Positions 27,110-34,110 of a stretch of 34,110 nucleotides of DNA are shown here, piece by piece (within the stretch, counting starts at the first letter, position 1; the number at the start of each line of letters is the position of its first letter). The stretch lies in IMG/VR virus record IMGVR_UViG_3300003794_000008, positions 1 to 34,110 of that record; one strand, given 5' to 3'. The notes under the pieces were generated by a model. The model saw nothing but the letters and a program-made list of their open reading frames with translations. It was not told the DNA's origin and searched no databases. The position numbers and the translations under genes were made by a program. The DNA comes from a virus.

Positions 27110-28536
27110 CCGGCTTCTCGCCCCGCGAACTGGCCACCGAGGCCGGCGTGCGCAAGTACGGCACCGACTACCTGAAATCGCTGTCTCCGGTAGACGCTGG
27201 TCCGGGGCGAGACGGGTGGCGACCGCTGGTGCGTGAGCCATTCACCGGCGCATGGCAGCGGAATCTTGAGGAGCGCCACGACACGCTGCTCTGCTACCCG
27301 ACGCTATACGGTTGCCTCAACCGCATTTCCACGGACATCGGCAAGCTACCGTTCCTCCTGAAGCTCGAGGACGAGAATGGAATCTGGAAGCTCGACAAGA
27401 AGAACACTTCGTACTGGCCGGTACTGCGCAAGCCCAATGGCTACCAGACGGCGCAGCAGTTTCGGGAATCTTGGTTGCTGTCCAAGCTCATCCAAGGCAA
27501 TACCTACGTCCTGAAAGGCAGGGATGAACGGCAGGTCGTGACCAAGCTGTGGGTGATTGACCCGGCTCGTGTTCAGCCGATGGTGTCCGACAGCGGCGAC
27601 GTGTTCTACCAGATCAAGTACAGCACCGGTGCGAACCTGCTGCCGGAAAACTACCCCGGCGAGGATTTGATCGTACCGGCGCGCGAGGTCATCCACGACC
27701 GCATGAACTGCTTTCACCATCAGCTCATCGGCGTGCCTCCGCTTTGCGCGGCTCACTGGCCGACGGTAAAGAACCTCAAGATTTTGAAGGACTCCACGAC
27801 GTTCTTCTCGAACGGAGCCAATCCGGGCGGCATCTTGACTGCCCCCGCTGGTATGTCCGACGAGGATGCGCAGGCCGTCAAGGACTACTGGAACACCAAC
27901 TTCCAGGGGTCCAACGCTGGCCAGGTGGCGGTGGTCGGTGCCGACATGAAGTTCACGCCGTTCTCGTTCAAGTCGGCCGACAACCAGTTGGTCGAGCAGA
28001 TGCAGTACTCGGATCAACAGATCACCCAGCCCTTCGGGATTCCGCCGTTCAAGGTCGGCATCGGCTCCATCCCCGCTGGGATGAAGGTTGACGACGTGAA
28101 CCAGCTTTATTACTCCGACGCGCTGCAGGCACACATCGAGGCGATGGAGAACCTGCTGGACGAGGGCCTGGGCATCGCCCGGCCGATGGGTGTCGAGCTT
28201 GACCTGGGGCCGCTCCTGCGCATGGACGTGGGCAAGCAGGCGGAGGTGGAGACGAAGCTCGTCAGCGGAAACGTCAAGACCCCCAACGAAGGGCGGCTGG
28301 CCTTCAACCTGGCGCCCTTGGAGGGCGGCGACACGGTTTACATGCAGCAGCAGGACTACCCACTGGACCAGGTGCGCCAGAACAAGATCACCGTGGCGCC
28401 AGCCACCATCGAGCCGCCCGCGCCGGACGACGACCCGCCTCTTGACGATAGCGATGAACTACGCGCGCTGCAGCAGGAGAATTTCATGTACAAGGCCCTC
28501 GAGGCCGCGCGAGCCGAGGTGTTCCGCAATGAATGA
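27106..28536 (+). CDS. HK97-family portal protein
   Basis: A 476-residue protein with LLCYPTLYGCLNRISTDIGKLPFLL, PNGYQTAQQFRESWLLSKLIQGNTYVLKGRD, EVIHDRMNCFHHQLIGVPPL and the wing/clip segments QQITQPFGIPPFKVGIG and YYSDALQAHIEAMENLLDEGL, as in HK97-type portals. It forms the dodecameric DNA entry ring. It follows the capsid gene, unlike the usual terminase-portal-protease-capsid order. The C-terminus is acidic and Pro-rich (PPAPDDDPPLDDSDELR). Confidence 0.9.
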   Translation: MTGFSPRELATEAGVRKYGTDYLKSLSPVDAGPGRDGWRPLVREPFTGAWQRNLEERHDTLLCYPTLYGCLNRISTDIGKLPFLLKLEDENGIWKLDKKNTSYWPVLRKPNGYQTAQQFRESWLLSKLIQGNTYVLKGRDERQVVTKLWVIDPARVQPMVSDSGDVFYQIKYSTGANLLPENYPGEDLIVPAREVIHDRMNCFHHQLIGVPPLCAAHWPTVKNLKILKDSTTFFSNGANPGGILTAPAGMSDEDAQAVKDYWNTNFQGSNAGQVAVVGADMKFTPFSFKSADNQLVEQMQYSDQQITQPFGIPPFKVGIGSIPAGMKVDDVNQLYYSDALQAHIEAMENLLDEGLGIARPMGVELDLGPLLRMDVGKQAEVETKLVSGNVKTPNEGRLAFNLAPLEGGDTVYMQQQDYPLDQVRQNKITVAPATIEPPAPDDDPPLDDSDELRALQQENFMYKALEAARAEVFRNE

Positions 28537-29551
28537 CCCCATCGACTTCGGCAAAATGCTGGGCGGGCTGGTCCGCGATGCTCTGGCGCCGCTTCTGCAG
28601 CGAATCCAGCAGCTTGAGGAAAGGGAGGTGCCCGAGGGGCGCCCGGGCCGGGATGCCGACCCGGAGATGGTCGCAGAGCAGGTTCGAGCCGCGCTGGAGG
28701 GTCTGCCGGCCCCGCGAGACGGCAAGAATGCGGATCCCGTCACCGACGACCAGGTTGCGGCGCAAGTGGCCCGCCATCTGGAGGCGCATCCGGTACCGGC
28801 CGGCCGCGACGCGGATCCGGTCGACCTGGAGACGCTGGCCGACCTGGTGGTGGACAAGATGCTGGCCTCGCCGCGGCTGCTGACGTTGGTCGACCTGGCC
28901 ACCGTCGACGCAGTGTCCAAGCACTTCGAGGCCAACCCGGTGCGGCACGGCCGCGACGCAGACCCGGCGGTGATCGAGCTGGCGGTGAAGGCGGCTGTCG
29001 ATGCGCTGCCGGCGCCGAAGGATGGCCGTGACGCCGATCCGGTGACGGAGCAGCAGCTGGCCGCGCAGGTCGCCAGGCACCTGGCCGCGAACCCGCCGCA
29101 GCCCGGTGCCGAAGGTGTGGGCTTGGCCGGTGCAATGATCGATCGCGCTGGCGAGCTGGTGATCACCACCACCAAAGGTGAGGCGGTCAGGCTGGGCAAG
29201 GTCGTGGGCGAGGATGGCCGAGACGGCATCAGCTTCGAAACAGCGACTGGCGAGTACGATGCGGAGCGCGGCTTCGTCATCAAGCTCGGCGCAGGCGAGC
29301 GCCGCACCGAATTGGTCCTGCCGTACATGGTGCACCGCGGCTTCTGGCGCGAGGGCCTGGCTACGAAGGCCGGGCAGTCGATCACCCACGATGGGGCGCT
29401 GTGGATCGCGAAGCGCGACAACGCATCGAAGCCTTGCCTGGAGAATGAGCAGGATTGGGCGCTGGCTGCGCGCAAGGGCCGTGACGGAAAGGACGGCAAG
29501 AGCGTCCGCTTGCCGGCCGAGCCGGTGAAGCTGGGAGCCGGCAATGCGTGA
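28529..29551 (+). CDS. Repeat-rich, collagen-like head protein
   Basis: A 340-residue protein from ATG 28529, overlapping the portal stop. The N-terminal half carries imperfect repeats of about 40-80 residues built on GRDADP (PAPRDGKNADPVTDDQVAAQVARHLEAHPVPAGRDADPV and a second copy PAPKDGRDADPVTEQQLAAQVARHL). Near the end is a module resembling carbohydrate-binding domains (HRGFWREGLATKAGQSITHDGALWIAKRDN, then W-ALAA) and a short collagen-like GRDGKDGKS run. Surface exposure on the virion and glycan or receptor binding are inferred. It lies between the portal and the head-tail connectors. Confidence 0.7.
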   Translation: MNDPIDFGKMLGGLVRDALAPLLQRIQQLEEREVPEGRPGRDADPEMVAEQVRAALEGLPAPRDGKNADPVTDDQVAAQVARHLEAHPVPAGRDADPVDLETLADLVVDKMLASPRLLTLVDLATVDAVSKHFEANPVRHGRDADPAVIELAVKAAVDALPAPKDGRDADPVTEQQLAAQVARHLAANPPQPGAEGVGLAGAMIDRAGELVITTTKGEAVRLGKVVGEDGRDGISFETATGEYDAERGFVIKLGAGERRTELVLPYMVHRGFWREGLATKAGQSITHDGALWIAKRDNASKPCLENEQDWALAARKGRDGKDGKSVRLPAEPVKLGAGNA

Positions 29552-29939
29552 GTTCGTCACCCCGGAAGATGCGCGAGAGCAGCTGCGCATCGACAGCGAG
29601 GCTGATGACCGCTGGCTGGCCATCTGGATCCCCGCCGTCTCGGCCTCAGTGGCGGCGTGGCTGAAGCAGGAGTGGCGGCTGTACGTGTTGCAGCGCGATT
29701 CCAACGGGGACGTGGTGACGGACAGCTCGGGGGTGCCGCTGCCCGTGCTGGACAGCGACGACTTGCCGGTGCTGCAGCCGACGGTGATCGCCGCAACGCT
29801 CCTGGAGCTGGCGTCGCAGTACCGCTATCGGGAAGGCGAGGGCGACAACGCGGTGCCTGCGGATGCCGGGCACGGGTACGTGCTGTCCCGGGCGGCGACG
29901 GCTCAGCTGGCGCCCCTGCGCCGCACCACGGTGGCCTGA
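29544..29939 (+). CDS. Head-tail connector, gp6-like
   Basis: A 131-residue protein beginning MREFVTPEDAREQLRIDSEADDRWLAIWIPAVSASVAAWL, the typical start of HK97 gp6-like connectors (VTxEEAKxxLRID...DDxxL...I), then VLQPTVIAATLLELASQYRYREGE. It attaches below the portal to start the neck. ATG 29544 overlaps the preceding gene by eight bases. Length is normal. Confidence 0.85.
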   Translation: MREFVTPEDAREQLRIDSEADDRWLAIWIPAVSASVAAWLKQEWRLYVLQRDSNGDVVTDSSGVPLPVLDSDDLPVLQPTVIAATLLELASQYRYREGEGDNAVPADAGHGYVLSRAATAQLAPLRRTTVA

Positions 29940-30280
29940 TGAGCAACGTGGCGGCGGGCGAACTGCGACACCGGGTGCTGATCCAGCAGCAGATCACGAC
30001 CAGGGACAGCGACGGGATCAAGCAGGTGAGCTGGGTGGACGTGGCGACGGTGTGGGCATCGGTCGAGCCGCTGTCGGCTCGCGAGTTCATCCAGTCCGGC
30101 CAGACGCAGGCAGCGGTTACCGCGCGCATCACGATCCGTTACCGCGCCGGCCTGCTGCCGTCGATGCGCCTGCTGCACCGTGGCCAGGTCTTCAACATCG
30201 CCGGCCTGCTTCCGGACAAGGCGTCTGGGCTGGAGTACATCACCATTCCGGTCTCGGCCGGGGTCAACGACGGCCAATGA
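29939..30280 (+). CDS. Head-tail joining protein
   Basis: A 113-residue protein (AAGELRHRVLIQQQITTRDSDGIKQVSWVDVATVWASVEPLSAREFIQSGQTQAAVTARITIRYRAGL) matching the phage head-tail joining/adaptor family, with a conserved GxLRHRVxIQ start. It closes the head after packaging. ATG 29939 overlaps the upstream stop as TGATG. Confidence 0.9.
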   Translation: MSNVAAGELRHRVLIQQQITTRDSDGIKQVSWVDVATVWASVEPLSAREFIQSGQTQAAVTARITIRYRAGLLPSMRLLHRGQVFNIAGLLPDKASGLEYITIPVSAGVNDGQ

Positions 30281-30780
30281 TCGAGATCGACCTTCTGGGA
30301 CCAGGCCCGAGCGCATCGCTGGACCTGGCCGAACGGCTGCGCGGGCGACGGGTCGGGGTTGTCGGCAACGGCTTCGAACTGGCGCCGTGGGCTGAGTTCC
30401 TCGCTGCCAGCGACGTCCAGTGGTGGGACAAGCACCCCGCGGCCATGGCGTTCTGCGGTGCCAGGTATGCACCGCACCGCAAGGCGGGGCTGCAGCAGCT
30501 GCCCGGCGCGAGGACGAACTGGAACAGCGGCGTGCTCGGCCTGGCTGTCGCGGCATCGCTCGGAGCAACCCTGGTGCGGCTGCACGGTTTCGACCTCCGC
30601 GGCTCTCACTTCTTCGGTCCCTACACGAATGGCCTGCGCAACACCGCGCCGGCCCGTCGAGAGGTTCATCAACTGCAGTTCGCGCAATGGGCGCGCCAGC
30701 ATCCCCACGTCCGGGTGGTGAACTGCACCCCCGGCTCAGCTCTCAGGTGCTTCGAATTCGATGAAAAGATTGCCGCTTAA
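30277..30780 (+). CDS. DUF115/MptE-like Rossmann-fold protein
   Basis: A 167-residue protein: LLGPGPSASLDLAERLRGRRVGVVGNGFELAPWAEFLAASDVQWWDKHP, then NWNSGVLGLAVAASLGATLVRLHGFDLRG and HFFGPYTNGLRN. The GPS motif and the NSG...GFD...H pattern match a phage family related to DUF115/MptE-like proteins, several of which act in glycan or nucleotide-sugar handling. ATG 30277 overlaps the previous stop. Its end overlaps the methyltransferase by 20 bp. The activity is unknown; it probably works with the next two genes. Confidence 0.65.
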   Translation: MIEIDLLGPGPSASLDLAERLRGRRVGVVGNGFELAPWAEFLAASDVQWWDKHPAAMAFCGARYAPHRKAGLQQLPGARTNWNSGVLGLAVAASLGATLVRLHGFDLRGSHFFGPYTNGLRNTAPARREVHQLQFAQWARQHPHVRVVNCTPGSALRCFEFDEKIAA

Positions 30781-31318
30781 CTCCGTGCGCGGACGCATCC
30801 GCGCGCACATCGAGCGCTATGCCGGCGCCCTGGGGGACGACGTGCTCGAGGTCGGCAGCCGGATCCACGACCCTGCCGCGTGGTGGTGCAGCAACCGGGA
30901 TCTCGCAGCTGGTCAGTGGACTGGAATCGACATGCAGGCCGGCGATGGCGTCGACCAGGTGGCCGACATCCATGACCTGCCGGCCGAGTGGTCCGGCCGC
31001 TTCACCGGCATCGTCTGCTCCGAGGTCCTGGAACACGTGGCCCGACCGTGGCTGGCTCTGCCGGAGCTGCGCCGCGTGCTGCAGCCGGGCGGCCTGCTGG
31101 TGGTCACCACGCTTTTCGCATTCCCCGAGCACGGCTACCCGGATGACTACTACCGCTACAGCCAGAGCGGGCTGCAGCTACTGCTCGCCGATGCCGGCTT
31201 CAGCGACATCGCCACCGAGTACGCCGGCGAGGTGCCGCTCGAATTGAATGACCACGGCGAACGCGGCGTTGCGCGCCGCCGGCTGCCGATGCACACGTTC
31301 GCGGTGGCGCGGTGCTGA
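30761..31318 (+). CDS. Class I SAM-dependent methyltransferase
   Basis: A 185-residue protein with the Methyltransf_11 plan: motif I VLEVGSR (28-34), acidic ribose ligand GID (Asp57), ADIHDLP, motif IV-like GIVCSEVLEHV (83-93) and RRVLQPGGLLVVTT. The substrate is unknown; C-terminal features (FPEHGYPDDYYRYSQSGLQLLLADAGF) are those of small-molecule and sugar methyltransferases. It lies in a cassette with a glycosyltransferase, so a methylated sugar on the virion is inferred. Start ATG 30761 is within the previous gene. Confidence 0.85.
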   Translation: MKRLPLNSVRGRIRAHIERYAGALGDDVLEVGSRIHDPAAWWCSNRDLAAGQWTGIDMQAGDGVDQVADIHDLPAEWSGRFTGIVCSEVLEHVARPWLALPELRRVLQPGGLLVVTTLFAFPEHGYPDDYYRYSQSGLQLLLADAGFSDIATEYAGEVPLELNDHGERGVARRRLPMHTFAVARC

Positions 31319-31992
31319 TCCTTCTGACCGCCACTGGTGCCAGGCCTGCCGCCTGGGCGCTGTGCGAGCGCTGGATGGCCAGGCAAGACTATGCCGGCCC
31401 TGTGCGCTGGGTGATCGTGGACGACGGCCCTGAGCCGCAGCCTGTCACCTTCCGGCGCGAAGGGTGGCAGCTGGTAGTGGTCCGCCCGTCGCCGCACTGG
31501 GCGCCCGGTCAAAACACCCAGGCGCGGAACCTGATGAAGGGGCTGGCCGCCGTCGGCGCTGATGAGCGCCTGGCCATCATCGAGGACGACGACTGGTACG
31601 CGCCGGATTGGCTGACGACCGTTGATCGCGAATTGGACCGTGCGGAACTGGTCGGCGAACACCGGGCCCGCTACTACAACGTGCAGCAGCGCCGGGGCAG
31701 GCAGCTGGCCAACACCGGCCACGCCAGCCTGTGCAGCACTGCGATGCGCGGCAGCGCGCTGCAGGACTTCGCCGAAGCCTGCCGGGCACGTCCGAAGTTC
31801 ATCGACCTGGAGCTCTGGCGCCGCACGCAGGGCCGACATCTGTTCGGCGGCAACCGCGTCGTCGGCATGAAAGGACTTCCCGGCCGCGGTGGTATCGGCA
31901 TGGGCCACGACGCAGCGTTCAATGGCCAAGCCGATCCTGATGGTGCGCTGCTGCGCTCCTGGGTGGGTCTGGATGCAGAGGTGTACCGGTGA
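31312..31992 (+). CDS. GT-A-type glycosyltransferase
   Basis: A 226-residue protein from GTG 31312. It has VIVDDGP (35-40), APGQNTQARNLMKG, and the metal-binding IIEDDDWYAPDWL (acids at 91-94), the DxD site of GT-A glycosyltransferases (GT2-like), then RYYNVQQRRGRQLANTGHASLC. It should transfer a sugar from a nucleotide donor, probably to a virion protein given its position in the head-tail gene cluster. It overlaps the gp10-like gene start by four bases. Confidence 0.8.
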   Translation: MLILLTATGARPAAWALCERWMARQDYAGPVRWVIVDDGPEPQPVTFRREGWQLVVVRPSPHWAPGQNTQARNLMKGLAAVGADERLAIIEDDDWYAPDWLTTVDRELDRAELVGEHRARYYNVQQRRGRQLANTGHASLCSTAMRGSALQDFAEACRARPKFIDLELWRRTQGRHLFGGNRVVGMKGLPGRGGIGMGHDAAFNGQADPDGALLRSWVGLDAEVYR

Positions 31993-32480
31993 AGGTGGAA
32001 TTCAACATCGTCGGCATCCCGGGCATCATCCGCACGCTCAACAGCCTGCCGGCCGAGATCGTCAGCAAGAAGGGCGGTCCGGTAAAGCTGGCGCTGGCCA
32101 AGGCAGCGCGCCTGGTGCGGGATGAGGCGAAGAGCAACCTGCAACGGTCCATCGATCTGCGCGGCGCCGACAGCACTGGCACGACGGTGAGGTCCGTGAT
32201 TGCCAGCCGCGGCAAGGCGCCCAGCGACGGCAATGGCGAACGCTACCTGGTGCGGGTGAAGAAGCGCTCCTTCGTCAACGCCCGAGGGCAGAAGACGTCC
32301 ACGCTCATGACCGCCAACCTGCTGGAGTGGGGATCCGGGCACCAGCCCGCCACCCCGTGGCTGCGCCCGGCGGTGACAAGCAAGGGCCAGGAGGCCATTG
32401 ACGTGATGGTGACCGACCTGAGCCGTCGCATCGACCTGATCGTTCGGCAGCTGGCCGCCAAGAACGGGAGCGCGGGCTGA
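31989..32480 (+). CDS. HK97 gp10-like neck/tail-completion protein
   Basis: A 163-residue protein from GTG 31989 (overlap GTGA). It has VEFNIVGIPGIIRTLNSLPAEIVSKKGGPVKLALAKAARLVRDEAKSNL, RYLVRVKKRSFVNARGQK and EWGSGHQPATPWLRPAVTSKGQEAI, matching HK97 gp10-like proteins. It helps join tail and head. In many phages it follows the head-tail adaptor directly; here the three modification genes lie between. Confidence 0.85.
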   Translation: MKVEFNIVGIPGIIRTLNSLPAEIVSKKGGPVKLALAKAARLVRDEAKSNLQRSIDLRGADSTGTTVRSVIASRGKAPSDGNGERYLVRVKKRSFVNARGQKTSTLMTANLLEWGSGHQPATPWLRPAVTSKGQEAIDVMVTDLSRRIDLIVRQLAAKNGSAG

Positions 32481-32833
32481 TGTTTCCAAAGGTCTACCGC
32501 ACCATCCACACCGCGGCGGTCGCCGCCATCGTCGAAACGCGCATCGGCCGGCACGGCGAAGTGTCCCAGACGGAGCAGCGCCCTTACATCACCTGGCAGA
32601 TCGTCACTGGGCTGCCTTACGACAACCTCAGCACTGCACCGGGCGGCGACTTCACCACGGTGCAGCTGGACTGTTACCACCCCACCGACGCCGGCGCGGA
32701 ACAGCTGGCACTCGCGGTGCGTGCTGCCCTGGACGCGGCCCTGATCTGCAATCGCATCGTGCTCAACAACCGCGATCCGGACACGAAGCTCTACCGGGTC
32801 GGCATGGAAGCCGACTTCATCGACCAGCGGTGA
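32480..32833 (+). CDS. Tail terminator / DUF3168-like protein
   Basis: A 117-residue protein from ATG 32480 (TGATG overlap): FPKVYRTIHTAAVAAIVETRIGRHGEVSQTEQRPYITWQIV, then VQLDCYHPTDAGAEQLALAVRAAL and a C-terminal strand (LYRVGMEADFIDQR). The plan and position match DUF3168/tail-terminator proteins, which cap the tail tube. Confidence 0.8.
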   Translation: MFPKVYRTIHTAAVAAIVETRIGRHGEVSQTEQRPYITWQIVTGLPYDNLSTAPGGDFTTVQLDCYHPTDAGAEQLALAVRAALDAALICNRIVLNNRDPDTKLYRVGMEADFIDQR

Positions 32834-32855
32834 GCCGCTGGCACCCCCCAACCCG

Positions 32856-32879
32856 ACCGCCGCAAGGCGGTTTTTCTTT
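32856..32879 (+). terminator. Intrinsic terminator before the tail-tube gene
   Basis: ACCGCC-GCAA-GGCGGT followed by TTTTTCTTT (32871-32879). It lies in a 63-bp gap before the tail-tube gene. Because the gap lies within the late operon, Q-modified polymerase is expected to pass it. Confidence 0.8.
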
Positions 32880-32896
32880 GACCAGAGGAATTTGAA

Positions 32897-33403
32897 ATGA
32901 CCGAGGGCGTCATCAAAACCCAGGGGTCCGAGCTCTTCACCGTGGACAAGCTGAGTTCCAGCGTCGCCTCGGTCCTGAAGTTCGAGTGCCCGACTGGCAT
33001 CACCGGCCTGGGCGGCGCGGCCGACCAGATTGAATCCACCTGCCTGAGCACCGTGGGCGACAAGGAATACGAAGGCGGCCTGGGCAACCCGGGGCAGGTC
33101 AGCGTTCCGTTCAACTTCATCCCGCGCAGCCAGTCCCACCAGATCCTGTTCGAGCTGAAGGAATCACGCGAGGTCGTCGACTGGTTGATCGGCCTGAGCG
33201 ACGGCGTGGCGGTGCCCACCCTGGACTCCAACGACAACCTGGTGGCGCCGGCGGCACCGCTCCGGACGTCCATCGGGTTCCGTGGCTACGTTTCGGACCT
33301 GAACATCGATATCGCCACGAACGAAATCGTGCGCGGCACGCTGACGATCCAGCGCAGCGGCAGCGTAATCCCCTACTGGAACGGCGACTACGCGGCGGCG
33401 TAA
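32897..33403 (+). CDS. Major tail tube protein
   Basis: A 168-residue protein from ATG 32897 behind GAGGAA: MTEGVIKTQGSELFTVDKLSS, then FECPTGITGLGGAADQIESTCLST and GNPGQVSVPFNFIPRSQSHQILF. This is the signature of the long-tailed-phage tail tube family (TIGR-type, lambda gpV-like). It polymerises to form the tail tube. Position between tail terminator and chaperones supports it. Confidence 0.85.
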   Translation: MTEGVIKTQGSELFTVDKLSSSVASVLKFECPTGITGLGGAADQIESTCLSTVGDKEYEGGLGNPGQVSVPFNFIPRSQSHQILFELKESREVVDWLIGLSDGVAVPTLDSNDNLVAPAAPLRTSIGFRGYVSDLNIDIATNEIVRGTLTIQRSGSVIPYWNGDYAAA

Positions 33404-33486
33404 CGGCTCCCGCACCTACTTCTGGGGTGCCGGCTCTGCGCGCCCAGCCGTCGCGTATCCGGCACCACAACTAAAGAGAACGGCTT
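33404..33486 (+). other. Short gap with no gene
   Basis: Eighty-three bases without a gene. It contains loose inverted repeats built on GCCGGC/GCCGTC but no T tract. The downstream chaperone ATG has AAGAGAA as a weak SD. Confidence 0.4.
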
Positions 33487-33843
33487 ATGGACAAGAGCAG
33501 AATTCTGACCAACGAGGCCCCCGTCGCACGCGAGGTGACGTTCAGCGACGGCACCGCCGAGACGGTCCACTTCAAGCAGGTGAATGCCGGTCAGATGCGG
33601 CGCTGGCGTGCAGCGGAGCAATCGGGCGTTGACGACGTGAAGTACTTCGCCATGCAGAGACTGGTCGCGGCGAGCATCTGCGATGAGCGAGGCAAGCTGG
33701 TGCTCACGGAGGCCGAATCGGAGAATCTGACCCCGGCGGGACTGACCGACCTGTTCCCGCACGTGATCGCCGTGGCGGGCATCGGTGACGACTCAAAAAA
33801 GTCCTCGCCGAGCGCGGACGCGAGTACTTCAGCTGCATCCTAG
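33487..33843 (+). CDS. Tail assembly chaperone G
   Basis: A 118-residue protein from ATG 33487 (MDKSRILTNEAPVAREVTFSDGTAETVHFKQVNAGQMRRWRAAE, then LTPAGLTDLFPHVIAVAGIG). Sequence and position, after the tail tube and before the expected tape measure gene, identify the gpG-like chaperone. It carries a slippery heptamer near its end, from which the GT fusion is made. It helps the tape measure protein fold for tail assembly. Confidence 0.85.
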   Translation: MDKSRILTNEAPVAREVTFSDGTAETVHFKQVNAGQMRRWRAAEQSGVDDVKYFAMQRLVAASICDERGKLVLTEAESENLTPAGLTDLFPHVIAVAGIGDDSKKSSPSADASTSAAS

Positions 33844-34103
33844 GCCTCGCGCTCGGCAAGACCCTCGGGGAGATCGACGATCTTCCCGAGCCTGAGTTCC
33901 AACGCTGGCTGGCGTTCTACCAGCTGTACCCCTTCGATGACCTCCACCGCTACCACCGGCCTGCGGCCTTGGTCGGCGCGAGCTTCGGCGGGTCGATCCA
34001 GAAGAACCTCGAGTACCTGCAGCCGGTTCCGGTTGTCCACGAATTCCCCGATGCCGATCTGCGCACCCTCGCAGCGTTCGGCCTGAAACCACCGAGAGGC
34101 TGA
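33487..34103 (+). CDS. Tail assembly chaperone GT (by -1 frameshift)
   Basis: The first 105 codons of G are joined to a -1 frame segment of 100 codons starting at 33801 and ending at TGA 34101-34103. The T part reads VLAERGREYFSCILGLALGKT, LPEPEFQRWLAFYQLYPFDDLHRYHRP and FPDADLRTLAAFGLKPPRG, with no start codon of its own at its beginning. This is the standard G/GT pair. The ratio of G to GT is set by the slippery site at 33795-33801. Confidence 0.85.
33795..33801 (+). promoter_or_regulatory. -1 frameshift slippery site
   Basis: A AAA AAG, in zero frame TCA AAA AAG, the classical dnaX-type -1 heptamer. A stem built on GCGAGG/CCTAGG-like bases may follow, but no clear pseudoknot is seen. Confidence 0.85.
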
Positions 34104-34107
34104 TCTG

Positions 34108-34110
34108 ATG
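34108..34110 (+). CDS. Start codon of the next gene (partial)
   Basis: The last three bases are ATG, four bases after the GT stop. By gene order the next gene should be the tape measure protein, but nothing of its sequence is visible. Confidence 0.4.

Overview
The window is most of the genome of a temperate, HK97-like tailed phage or prophage with lambda-type organisation and a long-tailed (siphovirus) gene set. It is GC-rich throughout, uses GTG and TTG starts freely, and packs genes end to end with ATGA, GTGA, TTGA and TGATG overlaps. The host is most likely a GC-rich gammaproteobacterium of the Xanthomonadaceae type (Stenotrophomonas or Xanthomonas). That placement rests on composition and gene content only. 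No integrase, attachment site or tRNA gene is visible.

Left arm (about 327-10348, minus strand): a long early operon runs leftward from a recognisable PL promoter at 10399-10428. It encodes small accessory proteins, a KTSC-domain protein, a RecT-type annealing protein, a lambda-exonuclease/YqaJ-type recombinase, an ASCH-like protein, an HNH endonuclease and a HAD-type nucleotidase. One gene (3000-3602) runs against the operon and encodes a single-pass membrane protein. The first 273 bases hold the end of a plus-strand gene that converges on the operon.

Immunity region (10399-12944): a short CI-like repressor (11561-12037, minus) heads a lysogenic operon that continues into a protein of unknown role, a membrane protein and a lipoprotein, and ends at an intrinsic terminator (10450-10482). 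PL and PR are near copies of each other, each with one 19-bp operator over the -35 box and one over the -10 box. PR appears to start transcription at the AUG of a Cro-like gene. A CII-family regulator follows.

Right early region (12941-18846): replication initiator, DnaB-type helicase, DUF1367-like protein, Ref-like HNH nuclease, Rmf/CrpP-like protein, RuvC-like resolvase, a Cys-rich protein and a probable Q-type antiterminator. A second reversed membrane-protein gene (16239-16748) is embedded here. A TTGACA promoter followed at once by an intrinsic terminator (18843-18933) looks like the PR'-tR' late switch.

Late region (19164-34110): a lysis module (GH108 endolysin, holin-like protein, Rz with nested Rz1), small membrane proteins, HNH nuclease, a candidate cos region, small and large terminase, prohead protease, major capsid protein, then portal (an unusual position), a repeat-containing collagen-like protein and head-tail connectors. 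Next comes a three-gene cassette (DUF115/MptE-like protein, methyltransferase, glycosyltransferase) that probably modifies virions or nucleotide sugars. After it come HK97 gp10-like and tail-terminator proteins, the tail tube and the tail chaperone pair G/GT joined by a -1 frameshift. The window ends on the start codon of the next gene, where a tape measure protein is expected.
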